From Alloscardovia theropitheci (GTDB lineage: Bacteria > Actinomycetota > Actinomycetes > Actinomycetales > Bifidobacteriaceae), in contig NZ_RXLP01000002.1 in assembly GCF_004332295.1 (NCBI RefSeq), forward strand, positions 1 to 64,000: DNA of 64,000 nucleotides, written 5' to 3'. Positions within the stretch are counted from its first letter, which is position 1, and each line of letters starts with the position of its first letter. The notes below the pieces were generated by a model. It was not told where the DNA came from. It saw only the letters and a program-made list of their open reading frames with translations, and did no database searches. The translations under genes and the position numbers were made by a program. Below are positions 47,101-55,576 of the stretch, in pieces.

Positions 47101-47576
47101 ACGATATGCTCAACTTCTTCCATCGAGTGAGCAATGAATGAGCGAGCTGAATCGCCTCCGGCTTCTTCCACAACCTTCTTAAAGAGCTCTCGATCTTCGC
47201 CACGATCAATTGCTTCCAAAGATGCGCCGATAAGTTCGACATTGTACTTTTCCAATACTCCAGCATTACCTAAAGCAATAGCAGCATTGAGAGCTGTCTG
47301 TCCACCCAAGGTTGGGAGTAATGCATCAGGACGTTCTTTCGCAATAATGCGTTCCAAGATTGGTACAGAAAGTGGCTCAATATATGTTGCATCTGCCATT
47401 TCAGGGTCTGTCATAATGGTTGCAGGATTCGAGTTCACGAGGATAACTCGTACTCCTTCTTCTCGCAGAACTCGGCAAGCCTGTGTTCCTGAATAATCAA
47501 ATTCAGCGGCTTGACCGATGACGATTGGACCAGAACCGATAACCATGACAGATGTGATGTCGGAGCGCTTTGGCAT
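44199..47576 (-). CDS. carB: Carbamoyl-phosphate synthase large subunit
   Basis: Makes carbamoyl phosphate for arginine and pyrimidine synthesis, using ammonia delivered from CarA. 1125 residues with two homologous ATP-grasp halves: the first begins [20 protein letters not shown], the second [18 protein letters not shown]. Both contain the GGxG-type phosphate loops ([10 protein letters not shown] and [10 protein letters not shown]). The C-terminal allosteric domain (about 960-1125) is complete. carA lies 186 bases upstream on the same strand. Confidence 0.97.
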   Translation of the reverse strand: MPKRSDITSVMVIGSGPIVIGQAAEFDYSGTQACRVLREEGVRVILVNSNPATIMTDPEMADATYIEPLSVPILERIIAKERPDALLPTLGGQTALNAAIALGNAGVLEKYNVELIGASLEAIDRGEDRELFKKVVEEAGGDSARSFIAHSMEEVEHIVNDELGYPVVVRPSFTMGGLGSGIARNVEDLHRIAGAGLHYSPTNEVLIEEGLEGWKEYELELMRDRKDNVVVVCPIENVDPVGVHTGDSITVAPVFTLTDREYQKLRDIGIAIIRGVGVDTGGCNIQFAINPRNGRIVVIEMNPRVSRSSALASKATGYPIAKIAAKLALGYTLDEIHNDITETTPASFEPTIDYVVTKIPRFAFEKFPGADETLTTSMKSVGEAMALAGNFQESLGKAMRSIDKRHAGFNWDGPIPSTDEVASLLETIKIPTEHRYLQLMRAIWGGATAEQIFDATKIDPWFIDQLMQINATALEIRAAEALSPQLLRKAKKAGLSDVQISHLRGLGDQGEDVIRELRKNYGIRPVYKTVDTCAAEFDAITPYYYSTYADETELKKRDREAVIILGSGPNRIGQGIEFDYTCVHAVQELGKTYDTIMVNCNPETVSTDYDISDRLYFEPLTFEDVLEIYQAELKLGPVKGVIVQLGGQTPLSLAARLKAAGVPILGTTPESIDLAENRELFGEILEEKGLNAPRYGTALSYDEALKAAQSIGYPVLVRPSYVLGGRGMEIVLEDSQLKEYVGRALKEAQADRVVSGRLPSPLLIDKFLSDAIEVDVDALYDGKELYIGGIMEHIEEAGVHSGDAACVLPPNTLSDSQIKRLRDATLAIAEGVGVQGLINVQFAFMSNTLYVIEANPRASRTVPFASKATGTALAKAAARIMAGETIAESRRLGLLLPEGDGGDIRPGQPVAVKEAVLPFKRFRTEAGRTVDVILGPEMRSTGEVMGFDRDFPHAFAKSQIAAYETGLPTGGSCFISVNDTDKRQLPLMAARLIELGFNLYATEGTASVLRRYGIDVQVVDKLTRASSDSDDMKVVEGHGSIGKNVVDLIEEGAIDLILNTPSSRTSRSDGYSIRAAAIAADLPQFTTATEFLAALMAIEAVKSNDYEIASIQEHAQRLHELDARE

Positions 47577-47762
47577 GGAACTTCCTTTGTAATGTTATAT
47601 GCGTACTTTTTTCGTAATTCTAAGTTGTGTAAATGTGATTGCTGACAATCGGGTGGTGGTAAACAGCCGATAAACTAAGATGTACTTTCTATTGCAGCCT
47701 TAGTTATACGATGTGCCTGTACTTTTTATGGTAAGCGCATCAGATGTATCGGCTTGCTTCAA
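47577..47762 (-). promoter_or_regulatory. carA-carB intergenic region with nested inverted repeats
   Basis: Outer arms AGCCGATA (47665-47672) and TATCGGCT (47747-47754) enclose AACTAAG (47673-47679) and CTTAGTT (47699-47705). It is unusual for carA and carB to be so far apart; the structure may be a regulatory hairpin or attenuator for carB. No T-run terminator seen. Confidence 0.4.
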
Positions 47763-48983
47763 CTATCCGCGTAACTGCTTTGACTGCTCCATCTGGTTAA
47801 TGAAACGATCAAACAAATACGCTGCATCATGAGGTCCGGCAGCTGCTTCTGGATGATACTGCACCGAGAACGCTGGAATATCGAGGCATTGTAAGCCTTC
47901 TACAACGTCATCATTTAAATCAATGTGGCTTACTTGAACTCTTCCATAATGTCCGTTACCAAATGGGCTCGGTACTGGTTCTCCCTTAGGAGCGTCAACT
48001 GCAAAGCCGTGGTTATGCGCCGTAATTTCGACCTTGCCTGTGGTCAAATCTTGAACAGGCTGGTTCACTCCGCGATGACCGAACTTTAACTTATATGTTC
48101 CGAAACCAAGCGCCCGTCCGAGAAGCTGATTTCCGAAGCAAATTCCAAAGAATGGAATCTTTGCATCAAGCACTTTGCGTAGCTGTTCAACTTCAAAATC
48201 GGCGGTAGATGGGTCTCCTGGACCATTTGAGAAGAATACGCCGTCAGGATTAAGTGCCTTAATATCATCGTAGGTAGATGATGCTGGCAATACATGCACT
48301 CGACAGCCTCGTTCAGCCATACGATATGGGCTCATCGCTTTCACGCCCAAATCAACACTGACAACGGTATAGAGTGGTTCTTTTCCTTCAAACTCGCCTT
48401 GTGGCTCAACGATATAGCCACTATCAGTTGATACCTCTTGAGAAAGATTTGCCCCGCTCATAAAAGGAGAATTTTTCACGATGTCAAGCAAATCTTCAAC
48501 TCGCTTGAGACGACCATCGTTATCAAGCAAAGCATCGCCTGAGAAAATTCCTGCACGCATTACACCGGCTGAGCGCAAATGACGTACAAGCTTTCGGGTA
48601 TCAATATCAGCAATTCCGACGATTCCATATTTATATAAATCGTCATCAAGACTGCGCTGCGCACGCCAATTAGAAATTTGGGTAGCTGGATCACGAACTA
48701 CGTATCCAGCTACCCAAATCTTTGAAGACTCGACATCCTCATCATTGACACCAGTATTGCCAATATGCGGGAAGGTCTGCACAACTATCTGACGATCATA
48801 CGAAGGATCAGTAAGAGTTTCCTGATATCCAGTCATCGCCGTGGAGAAAACAATTTCCCCGGTAGTTGCACCTTGTGCCCCATATGGCTGACCTACATAA
48901 ATATTTCCGTCTTCAAGCACTAATAAGGCACTGTGGACAGAATAGTTAAGTGGTGTTATTGTTACTGATTCTTGAGGATTCAC
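47763..48983 (-). CDS. carA: Carbamoyl-phosphate synthase small subunit
   Basis: Glutamine amidotransferase subunit that feeds ammonia to CarB. N-terminal CPSase small domain starts at [15 protein letters not shown]-terminal class-I glutaminase with the nucleophile Cys in [16 protein letters not shown] and the His-Glu pair in [10 protein letters not shown]. The GTG start is preceded by AGGAGG 5 bases upstream. Downstream of nusB by 39 bases. Confidence 0.97.
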   Translation of the reverse strand: MNPQESVTITPLNYSVHSALLVLEDGNIYVGQPYGAQGATTGEIVFSTAMTGYQETLTDPSYDRQIVVQTFPHIGNTGVNDEDVESSKIWVAGYVVRDPATQISNWRAQRSLDDDLYKYGIVGIADIDTRKLVRHLRSAGVMRAGIFSGDALLDNDGRLKRVEDLLDIVKNSPFMSGANLSQEVSTDSGYIVEPQGEFEGKEPLYTVVSVDLGVKAMSPYRMAERGCRVHVLPASSTYDDIKALNPDGVFFSNGPGDPSTADFEVEQLRKVLDAKIPFFGICFGNQLLGRALGFGTYKLKFGHRGVNQPVQDLTTGKVEITAHNHGFAVDAPKGEPVPSPFGNGHYGRVQVSHIDLNDDVVEGLQCLDIPAFSVQYHPEAAAGPHDAAYLFDRFINQMEQSKQLRG

Positions 48984-49022
48984 ACGCGCCTCCTGGCTTT
49001 CTATACGAGAATTCTAGGTCGT

Positions 49023-49760
49023 CTAATTCCCTTGCGGGCTGGGTGATAATTCAGGTGATAACTCATCAGCCGGCGTAAAGTACGTCGGCTCAGAATTATC
49101 TATATTATCGGTGTTATCGATGTTCTGCTCCGTACGGCTCTTTTCAGACTCCTCTACAGAAACAGTCGATGATTGTTCGGATATAGCATTATCTGTATTT
49201 TCATTATCAAAATCAGACAACGCAATATCGTTAAAATTCTTTGTACTCTGAGAAATTTCGGCATTATCTTCATGCGATTCGTAAGCATCGTGCTGCGCAT
49301 CATTCGCAGCAGCAAGAGCCGCACGCTGATTTTGCCATTCAATTTCTTCTTGACGAATTTCCTGAACTTTCTTTTCGATAGTGCTCAGCACACCGTAAAG
49401 CAAATCAGGAGTTTCATCACCTGCATATGTTTTTGCTAATGAAATTGCTTCATCAATTGCAATGCCTGAAGCAACATCATCATTATAGATAATTTCCCAT
49501 GCAGCCATGCGACCCAAATTACGGTCTACGGCTGGCATGCGAGACACTTCCCATGTATTAAGAGATTCATCAAGAGCTTTATCAATAGTACGACGATGCG
49601 AAGCTACACCGCGCACAATTTCTATCGCATACACAGGAAGTGGTGTCTGTGCACCCGGGTGCACAATGCGCGCATCTAAGAGGTCAGTAATTTCCTGACC
49701 TCTGATGTCGGCTTCAAAAAGCGTATTGAATGCGCGCTTACGAGCAGTGGAACGTGCCAT
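49023..49760 (-). CDS. nusB: Transcription antitermination factor NusB with acidic tail
   Basis: RNA-binding factor for rRNA operon antitermination, acting with NusE. The NusB fold occupies about residues 1-140 (ARSTARKRAFNTLFEADIRG, MPAVDRNLGRMAAWEIIY and SGIAIDEAISLAKTYA). Beyond it is an extension of about 100 residues rich in Asp, Glu, Ser and Asn with repeats of NTDNIDN, not needed for the core fold. Part of an efp-nusB-carA(-carB) minus-strand unit (32 bases after efp). Confidence 0.93.
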   Translation of the reverse strand: MARSTARKRAFNTLFEADIRGQEITDLLDARIVHPGAQTPLPVYAIEIVRGVASHRRTIDKALDESLNTWEVSRMPAVDRNLGRMAAWEIIYNDDVASGIAIDEAISLAKTYAGDETPDLLYGVLSTIEKKVQEIRQEEIEWQNQRAALAAANDAQHDAYESHEDNAEISQSTKNFNDIALSDFDNENTDNAISEQSSTVSVEESEKSRTEQNIDNTDNIDNSEPTYFTPADELSPELSPSPQGN

Positions 49761-49792
49761 ATTTAAGTGTGGTCCTTATGTTCCTACTTATC

Positions 49793-50356
49793 TTAGTTTT
49801 CGCGACCGAGGTAGTCACCTGTGCGGGTATCTACCTTCAAGCGCTCACCTTCGTTGATGAACAAAGGCACCTGAATCTCAGCACCAGTCTCCATAGTTGC
49901 AGGCTTAGTACCAGCCGAAGAACGATTGCCCTGCAAACCTGGTTCGGTATGAGCAACGGTCAAGATTACAGAAGCTGGAAGCTCTACAGACAAAGGATTT
50001 CCCTCATGGAAGGAAACGATGCAGTCAGTGCCTTCAAGGAGGAACTTTTCGGAGTCGCCGATAAGAGTTTCTGGGATGAATACCTGATCATAGGTAGTCA
50101 TATCCATGAATACGAAGTTGTCGCCATCCTTGTAGGAGTACTGCAAGGTACGGTTATCTACAGTTTCGAATTCCATCTTCATACCTGCGTTGAAAGTCTT
50201 GTCAACAATCTTGCCGGTCAAAACTTCCTTGATCTTAGTACGTACGAAAGCAGGACCCTTACCTGGCTTTACATGCTGGAATTCGATAACGGTCCAAAGC
50301 TTTCCGTCGAGGTTAATAACAGAACCGTTCTTAATATCATTTGAAGTCTGTGCCAC
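49793..50356 (-). CDS. efp: Elongation factor P
   Basis: Relieves ribosome stalling at polyproline stretches. 187 residues, three OB-like domains; the tip loop reads VKPGKGPAF, i.e. the PGKGP form in which the lysine works without post-translational modification in actinobacteria. No epmABC-type modification genes are near. First gene of the efp-nusB-car unit. Confidence 0.97.
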   Translation of the reverse strand: MAQTSNDIKNGSVINLDGKLWTVIEFQHVKPGKGPAFVRTKIKEVLTGKIVDKTFNAGMKMEFETVDNRTLQYSYKDGDNFVFMDMTTYDQVFIPETLIGDSEKFLLEGTDCIVSFHEGNPLSVELPASVILTVAHTEPGLQGNRSSAGTKPATMETGAEIQVPLFINEGERLKVDTRTGDYLGREN

Positions 50357-50718
50357 TTAAAATCACCTATTCACAAATTAGTTTTACTGTTGTTACTGCG
50401 AACAATAAACATAAATCTTATTTATTATGCCATAGGGGCTTAACCGAATTCGAAAGCCGTGTTGGCTCATCGTTCACGTTGCATACATCATATTGCTTTT
50501 TACACTCTCAGAAATATTTCTATCCACCATGTGCTAAAATTACACTTTGTGTATTTGCATCGATTGCATATATACGTATTGCATCGCGGTTACACATGTA
50601 ACTGCGCGACTTTATGCAGATATGTATATACCGATTAATCATTACACACCTAAACCGACCAACGGCTGGAATGTTCGGAAATACCGGGCAGGAATGTCGT
50701 CCTAAGGGGAAGACTACT
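50357..50718 (+). other. Leader region of the NlpC/P60 gene
   Basis: 362 bases between efp (minus) and the hydrolase (plus). It contains GTGCTAAAAT (possible extended -10 at 50535-50540) and, just before the gene, a GC-richer patch with short complementary stretches (about 50648-50712). Such genes often carry a c-di-AMP riboswitch in actinobacteria, but the conserved blocks are not recognisable to me here. AAGGGGA is the ribosome-binding site. Confidence 0.35.
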
Positions 50719-51717
50719 TTGAGTACAGGAAAGCATCGAGTTAGCTCAGCTGCTGCACCAATTACACCTTTTAACACGCGCAGCGCCTTCGTGAAGGTGA
50801 CACGCGCTTTGAACGAGAACATGAAAGCTGTGAAGATTGGCACTATCGCTGTTTCTTCACTTCTTGTAATCGCTTTAGCACAATCAGCTACACCAGTTGT
50901 CGCAACTGCTTCAGGAAATGCCAACGCCGGCAATACCCTGAGTGTCTCTCGTAGCTCTGATCGTGTAAATTTGACTGCTGAAACAGCAACTGTGAGCTAT
51001 GTACAAGGTTCGGAATGGAATTTGAATTCTGATAGCTCTGCAGTTACGGTTAAATATGAGATGACACCAGAGCAGACATCTGCCCGCGATTCTTTAGTGC
51101 AGGAATACAACACCGCTCAGGCAGCATACGGTTCGAATGGTTCAGCATCATCGGCCACCCTCAAGACTTTAAGCGATGCATTAAATAATGCTTCTGCCCA
51201 TTTGTCTGATACCACTAACTCAGTTGATACTTATAATTCTGATATCAATTCTTTGAAGGATGCAGTGTCCAAGGTAAAGGCGAGCGCAGCTTCCGCTACA
51301 CAGTCATCACGTACTTCATCTAGCAGCTCTTCAAGTTCATCTACTGCGATTACAGTTTCTGGATCAGGCTCTGGTACCGATGTAGCAAATCTTGGTTTGA
51401 AGTACCTCGGCACACCATATGTATGGGGTGGATCTTCGCCATCTGGCTGGGATTGCTCAGGCTTCGTACAGTATGTCTATTCACAATTTGGCGTAAGCCT
51501 TCCTCGCACTTCTGGCGCTCAAGCAACAGTTGGTACAGCAGTTGCTTCTCTTGCTGAAGCAAAGCCTGGTGACATCATTGCAAATGGAATTCATGCTGCA
51601 ATTTATCTGGGCGACGGAAAGATTGTAAACGCTTTAGCTCCAGGACTTGGAACTCAGGTCACTACACTGTCCTCGTTTGGTGGACGTGGATATTCGATTC
51701 GTCGAGTATTCAACTAA
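50719..51717 (+). CDS. Secreted NlpC/P60 peptidoglycan hydrolase
   Basis: Cell-wall endopeptidase of 332 residues. TTG at 50719 is preceded by AAGGGGA and gives the start STGKHRVSSAAAPITPF; the frame is open further upstream without a ribosome-binding site. A long basic n-region precedes the signal-peptide hydrophobic core (IGTIAVSSLLVIALA). Residues about 110-195 are helical, then a Ser-rich linker (SSSSSSSSS). The C-terminal NlpC/P60 domain has the catalytic Cys in GWDCSGFVQYVYSQFG and the His in NGIHAAIYLGDG. Monocistronic with a strong terminator. Confidence 0.9.
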   Translation: MSTGKHRVSSAAAPITPFNTRSAFVKVTRALNENMKAVKIGTIAVSSLLVIALAQSATPVVATASGNANAGNTLSVSRSSDRVNLTAETATVSYVQGSEWNLNSDSSAVTVKYEMTPEQTSARDSLVQEYNTAQAAYGSNGSASSATLKTLSDALNNASAHLSDTTNSVDTYNSDINSLKDAVSKVKASAASATQSSRTSSSSSSSSSTAITVSGSGSGTDVANLGLKYLGTPYVWGGSSPSGWDCSGFVQYVYSQFGVSLPRTSGAQATVGTAVASLAEAKPGDIIANGIHAAIYLGDGKIVNALAPGLGTQVTTLSSFGGRGYSIRRVFN

Positions 51718-51732
51718 AGCTCTGCGATTGAT

Positions 51733-51772
51733 AAAGTTAGAGGCACGTGATTTCACGTGCCTCTAACTTTTT
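51733..51772 (+). terminator. Terminator after the NlpC/P60 gene
   Basis: 18-bp stem (51733-51750 with 51753-51770), built around CACGTG palindromes, followed by TT. Confidence 0.88.
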
Positions 51773-51787
51773 GCATTTCATCCAATT

Positions 51788-52042
51788 TCAACTTTCGCCC
51801 TTCCTGGCTGTATTAGGTTTAATCGCAAGCATGTGTTGACCTATCCACGGAACTTCAAGAGTTACATCATGCTCAATTTTGTTCAGCTCATGATCAAATT
51901 TTTGAATAACCTCGTAACTCGTTTTATCCTTATTCTTCCGACTAACTACATACAAGGTATTACCAATCATTTCCATATATGTATTTTCGAAATCTTTCTT
52001 GGCATTATTCGATTCCTTGATGATGTGGCCGTCCAGAGTCAT
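51788..52042 (-). CDS. Beta-propeller lipoprotein, C-terminal fragment
   Basis: 84 residues in the -1 frame relative to the gene at 52039-52956, overlapping its stop by 4 bases (ATGA). The sequence continues the blade-like pattern of the upstream product (IGNTLYVVSRKNKDKTSYEV), so together they look like one propeller-type exported protein split by a frameshift. It could instead be a coupled downstream frame. Confidence 0.5.
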   Translation of the reverse strand: MTLDGHIIKESNNAKKDFENTYMEMIGNTLYVVSRKNKDKTSYEVIQKFDHELNKIEHDVTLEVPWIGQHMLAIKPNTARKGES

Positions 52043-52956
52043 GGCAAAATTCGAGATTCTTCCATTCCATAGATAATATCGTCTGCGACATTAATCTTTA
52101 TCCCCTCATCCGCATGACTGATATATGTCTCATCTAACGGAACCAAATTTCCCTCGTTCCATCTCATAATTTCATACTCGAATGGATCATAATTTCGCTG
52201 AACAACTACAAAAAGCATATTCTTGTATACATAAGCATCCGTTATACCGGTATATTCCTTAAAGTGATGCGTTTTCTTGATTTTCCCGGTTTTTTTATCA
52301 AGAATGGATACTACAGCGTTATTTGTAATCGCACTTTGATTATCTCCTAGTGTATAAATATCATTGTGATATTCAAGTATGGAATACGCGTATAGTGGGA
52401 TTCGCGTTTGGTACAACGTTTTGTTAGTTTTTCTATCGCGGGCGACAAATAACGTGTAGTAACCGTCCTCTTGTGAGAATGTCCCATTCATAGATGCATA
52501 TGAGGTAGTCTCGTCAAGATAAATAGCAGTTGCTCCACTGCGGTCGCGTTCATCAAGCTGATGGAAGAATTGCGCCTTCCCTCGCGTAAAAATTACGTTA
52601 TCATTACCACGTTCGCCTGCAACATAAAAATCGCGATTCTTGTCAACAGCGATATATCCGCCATCTTGAAATGTTATGTTGGCATGTTGAATTTCTTTAC
52701 CGTTCTTATCGAACGAAGAAATTCTTCCTTGCTGAGAGCTAAGGAGATCGGATTGCACAAGGACATACTCTGTTTCTGGCGAGATGGTATAACTTTGTGT
52801 ATTCTCAGCAATAGCACAGCTACTGAGAATACACAAAGCCATTGCTAGTACAGAACTTTTCAGTATTCTTCGCATTATGCTTGCCTGTGTAATATGATAT
52901 CTGTCGAATTCGCAAGTTCCGCTGGAGAAACCGTATAGTAAAATATTTGTTTTCAT
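52039..52956 (-). CDS. Beta-propeller-like lipoprotein, N-terminal part (split gene)
   Basis: Not assigned to a named family. From the internal ATG at 52875 the product starts with a lipoprotein signal (MRRILKSSVLAMALCILSSC, lipobox LSSC). From the ATG at 52956, which has AGGAGAG upstream, 27 extra residues precede it, so the start is unclear. The rest is a string of beta-strand repeats with Tyr and Asp-rich turns, as in quinoprotein-like propellers. The frame ends at an ATGA overlap with the next fragment. The partial gene at 63230-64000 looks like a relative (LMKWN..N.LPL compared with IMRWNEGNLVPL). Confidence 0.6.
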   Translation of the reverse strand: MKTNILLYGFSSGTCEFDRYHITQASIMRRILKSSVLAMALCILSSCAIAENTQSYTISPETEYVLVQSDLLSSQQGRISSFDKNGKEIQHANITFQDGGYIAVDKNRDFYVAGERGNDNVIFTRGKAQFFHQLDERDRSGATAIYLDETTSYASMNGTFSQEDGYYTLFVARDRKTNKTLYQTRIPLYAYSILEYHNDIYTLGDNQSAITNNAVVSILDKKTGKIKKTHHFKEYTGITDAYVYKNMLFVVVQRNYDPFEYEIMRWNEGNLVPLDETYISHADEGIKINVADDIIYGMEESRILP

Positions 52957-52976
52957 TTCTCTCTCCTGCTTTCTTG

Positions 52977-53006
52977 TGGTGTAATCGCCACTTCGCGATT
53001 ACACCA
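52977..53006. repeat. 12-bp inverted repeat upstream of the lipoprotein gene
   Basis: TGGTGTAATCGC/GCGATTACACCA with a 6-base spacer, between the nucleosidase stop and the lipoprotein start. It could be an operator, or end nucleosidase transcription although the minus-strand flank has no T run. Confidence 0.55.
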
Positions 53007-53065
53007 ATATTTTATCATTTTTTGAGTAGATACAGGAGAGAAATTTATTTACTTCTCTATCACGA

Positions 53066-53893
53066 CTAGTTCAGTATCTTCTCAACCACTCCAATCGTCA
53101 CTTTCGCCGCCAAACGAGCAGAAGTATTGAGATCATCTTCCCTACTATCGAGCTGTTCATATGGCTCTCCACAATCATTACTCATTGAGCGAATAACGAG
53201 ATGTGGTACACCATTTTTATGGCATACATGCGATACAGCCGCGCCTTCCATCTCCTCTGCGTCAGCGTGATCACGTGTAATAATCTGAGTCAAGATATCA
53301 GGCTCGGTGCTAAACAGATTACTTGTAGCCACGGTTCCCACGGTAAAACGATGAGTGCTTAAATTATCCGTGTGATTGTCAATTTCAGCCGGAGCTAAGC
53401 GGATACCTTGCTCAGTGTACATGAGTTGAGCCGCATTATGAATACTTGCATTATTGCGAATTTTCGTTGTTCCTTGTTCGATTAAGAATTCTTCAGCGAG
53501 CGCAAGAAGCTTCGGTGTAGATGCAAATGTCTTCATATACGGCTTATCTTCAGCAATAATATCGGAATCTGTTTCTTCGTATACCAATTTCTCGCATAAA
53601 AGAATATCTCCAAAGCCAAGATGAGCATTGAGATTTCCAGCAATACCATTAAAGAAGAGCGCATCCACGGCACTATGTGTAATATACCTTGCAACCGTAA
53701 TTAACGTTTGCGTAGCAGCTGCTATATTGGTCGTTCCCATCCCACCGAAAGCGCTAAAAATATGCGTTTTGGTATTCTCACTTATATGGTGAACTATATC
53801 TAATCCACCCTCGTGAAGTACTTCACCAGGATACGTTTCTTGAATCAGCGCGATTTCGCGTGGAAGAGCGCTCAATATTGCAATTGTAGTCAT
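53066..53893 (-). CDS. mtnN: 5'-methylthioadenosine/S-adenosylhomocysteine nucleosidase
   Basis: Cleaves MTA and SAH to adenine and the thioribose product. Start MTTIAILSALPREIALI carries the conserved Glu; the signature EEMEGAAVSHVC and the catalytic Asp in RSMSND are intact. 275 residues from ATG 53893, somewhat longer than the 230 of E. coli Pfs owing to inserts around residue 150-190. Divergent (129 bases) from the SAH-hydrolase-like gene, which works on the same metabolite. Confidence 0.88.
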   Translation of the reverse strand: MTTIAILSALPREIALIQETYPGEVLHEGGLDIVHHISENTKTHIFSAFGGMGTTNIAAATQTLITVARYITHSAVDALFFNGIAGNLNAHLGFGDILLCEKLVYEETDSDIIAEDKPYMKTFASTPKLLALAEEFLIEQGTTKIRNNASIHNAAQLMYTEQGIRLAPAEIDNHTDNLSTHRFTVGTVATSNLFSTEPDILTQIITRDHADAEEMEGAAVSHVCHKNGVPHLVIRSMSNDCGEPYEQLDSREDDLNTSARLAAKVTIGVVEKILN

Positions 53894-54022
53894 GCGCCCC
53901 ATCATAGCAGGGCGATATCTATTTCACTTTACTTCTTTAACTCCTCTGTACTCATGCAAAATCAATAAAGAAAGAAAATAGATAGCTTCTGTGTAAAATT
54001 GCACTAGGTGTAAAGGATATAT

Positions 54023-55576
54023 ATGAACCAGATTGAATTCTCTTCTCTTGTCCGCTCAATTTCGCAGACAACAAATCGTAGTTTAGCTGGCGCACGCATA
54101 TGGGTAGCGCCTGATTTCCAATCCGTTCGACCGCATAATTTTGAGGAAGCAGCCAACGAATGGGGAATGCGGTTATTCTTTAATGATTCAGACCGTTCGT
54201 TATGCGCAATTGAACTTCATGATACCTTTGCTACTGTTGATGGAGAAAAAGTTACCTACTCGCATGACTGCCTGTGTGACTCCTTGCAGAGTTTACGCAC
54301 TGAAGATAAATCTGCCGCAGAGAAAATCAATTTAGCATACGATGGCATGCCTGTGGTACGTCATATTACTGACGAATACGTGAAGTCGGGTGTATTGCAG
54401 GACGAACGTATAGCGGTTAGCCTTATTATTGAACCTAAAACGGCAGTTCTCCTTCTTGAACTTCAAAGAGCAGGAGCTCAAGTAGCTGTGTATGCGACGG
54501 CAGCAGAAGTACATCAAGCTGTAGCTGATGAGCTCAAAGAACGTGGAATTGGCGTATATGCGGATTCACAATGGACTCCAAGCCAAGAACATGCAGCGGC
54601 ATTGCAACTTCTCGATGATATGAAACCGACTATTATTATCGATGATGGAGCAAGCTTTGCACGGCTTGCTCAGTTAGAACGCCCAAACTTAGTACCAGCA
54701 ATACGTGGTGTCGCTGAAGAAACAACCTCAGGTGTGCGTGCATTCGAGGCAATGGAAGCCTCTCAAGCACTTCCCTATCCGGTTATTGCCTCCAATGATT
54801 CTCAACTTAAGACCGGCTTCGACAATGTTCATGGAACCGGCGAATCATGTGCCACTACCTTTTTGCAGATAATGGACGATAATTACCCGCTCGAATCAGG
54901 CACGATGGCGGTCATCGGTTTTGGTCCTGTGGGACGTGGCTTTGCTCGGCGCATGCGCTCATTAGGAGCACGTGTCGTCATAGTGGAACAAAGTGCTACT
55001 GCAGCTCTGAAAGCTCAGTATGAAGGCTTCGAAGTCATGCCTTTATCTCAAGCTGCTCTCGAATGCGATTGCCTTATCAGCGCCACCGGAGTGTATCACA
55101 CTATTGATTTGCCCGTTTTGCAGAAGATTGAAGACGGAACCGTTCTTGGTGTCATTGGCGGAATAGCAAACGAAATAGCTCTTGATGATTTAACTGCTAT
55201 CACACACCAAGATATTTCTCCGGCTGTACCATTGACCCAGCTTGATTTAGGAAATGGCAAATCTGCTCGACTTATAGCGAGCGCAGATGGCATGAATTAT
55301 ACGGTTAGTAGCGGCAATCCAATCGAAATCATGGATTTGAGTTTCGCTGTACAGCTTAATGCGATTCGTATGCTTATTGAAAACGATGGTGAGCTTGAGC
55401 ATCGCGTCATTCGGATGAATAAGGATATTGATGAGCAAATTGCACGTTCAGCTCTAGCTGCTCGAGGAGCAGAAATCGACGAGTCACAAACATTAGTAAC
55501 CGATTGGACCAAAACTCGTTTTAGTACGTCATCTCATTCATCTACAAAGTCACAGGAAGAAAATTCTCATGCATGA
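54023..55576 (+). CDS. S-adenosylhomocysteine hydrolase-like protein (divergent)
   Basis: 517-residue AdoHcyase-family protein. Conserved: DDGASF, GVAEETTSGV, SNDSQLKTGFDN with the Lys and Asp of the active site, and the NAD-binding IGFGPVGRGFARRMRSLGA. Changed: the HMT motif of the substrate site reads IEPKT, the IGHFDNE His is Gly (IGGIANE), and the C-terminal GHPSFVM His is Asn (GNPIEIM). These positions contact the adenosine part, so a different nucleoside may be bound. AAAGGAT precedes the ATG. Overlaps the deaminase gene by 8 bases, so the two act together, perhaps on S-inosylhomocysteine. Confidence 0.82.
   Translation: MNQIEFSSLVRSISQTTNRSLAGARIWVAPDFQSVRPHNFEEAANEWGMRLFFNDSDRSLCAIELHDTFATVDGEKVTYSHDCLCDSLQSLRTEDKSAAEKINLAYDGMPVVRHITDEYVKSGVLQDERIAVSLIIEPKTAVLLLELQRAGAQVAVYATAAEVHQAVADELKERGIGVYADSQWTPSQEHAAALQLLDDMKPTIIIDDGASFARLAQLERPNLVPAIRGVAEETTSGVRAFEAMEASQALPYPVIASNDSQLKTGFDNVHGTGESCATTFLQIMDDNYPLESGTMAVIGFGPVGRGFARRMRSLGARVVIVEQSATAALKAQYEGFEVMPLSQAALECDCLISATGVYHTIDLPVLQKIEDGTVLGVIGGIANEIALDDLTAITHQDISPAVPLTQLDLGNGKSARLIASADGMNYTVSSGNPIEIMDLSFAVQLNAIRMLIENDGELEHRVIRMNKDIDEQIARSALAARGAEIDESQTLVTDWTKTRFSTSSHSSTKSQEENSHA

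Noticed and set aside
50357-50718. c-di-AMP (ydaO-type) riboswitch upstream of the NlpC/P60 gene
   Set aside because: The position is right, but I could not recognise the conserved blocks; left as an unassigned leader.
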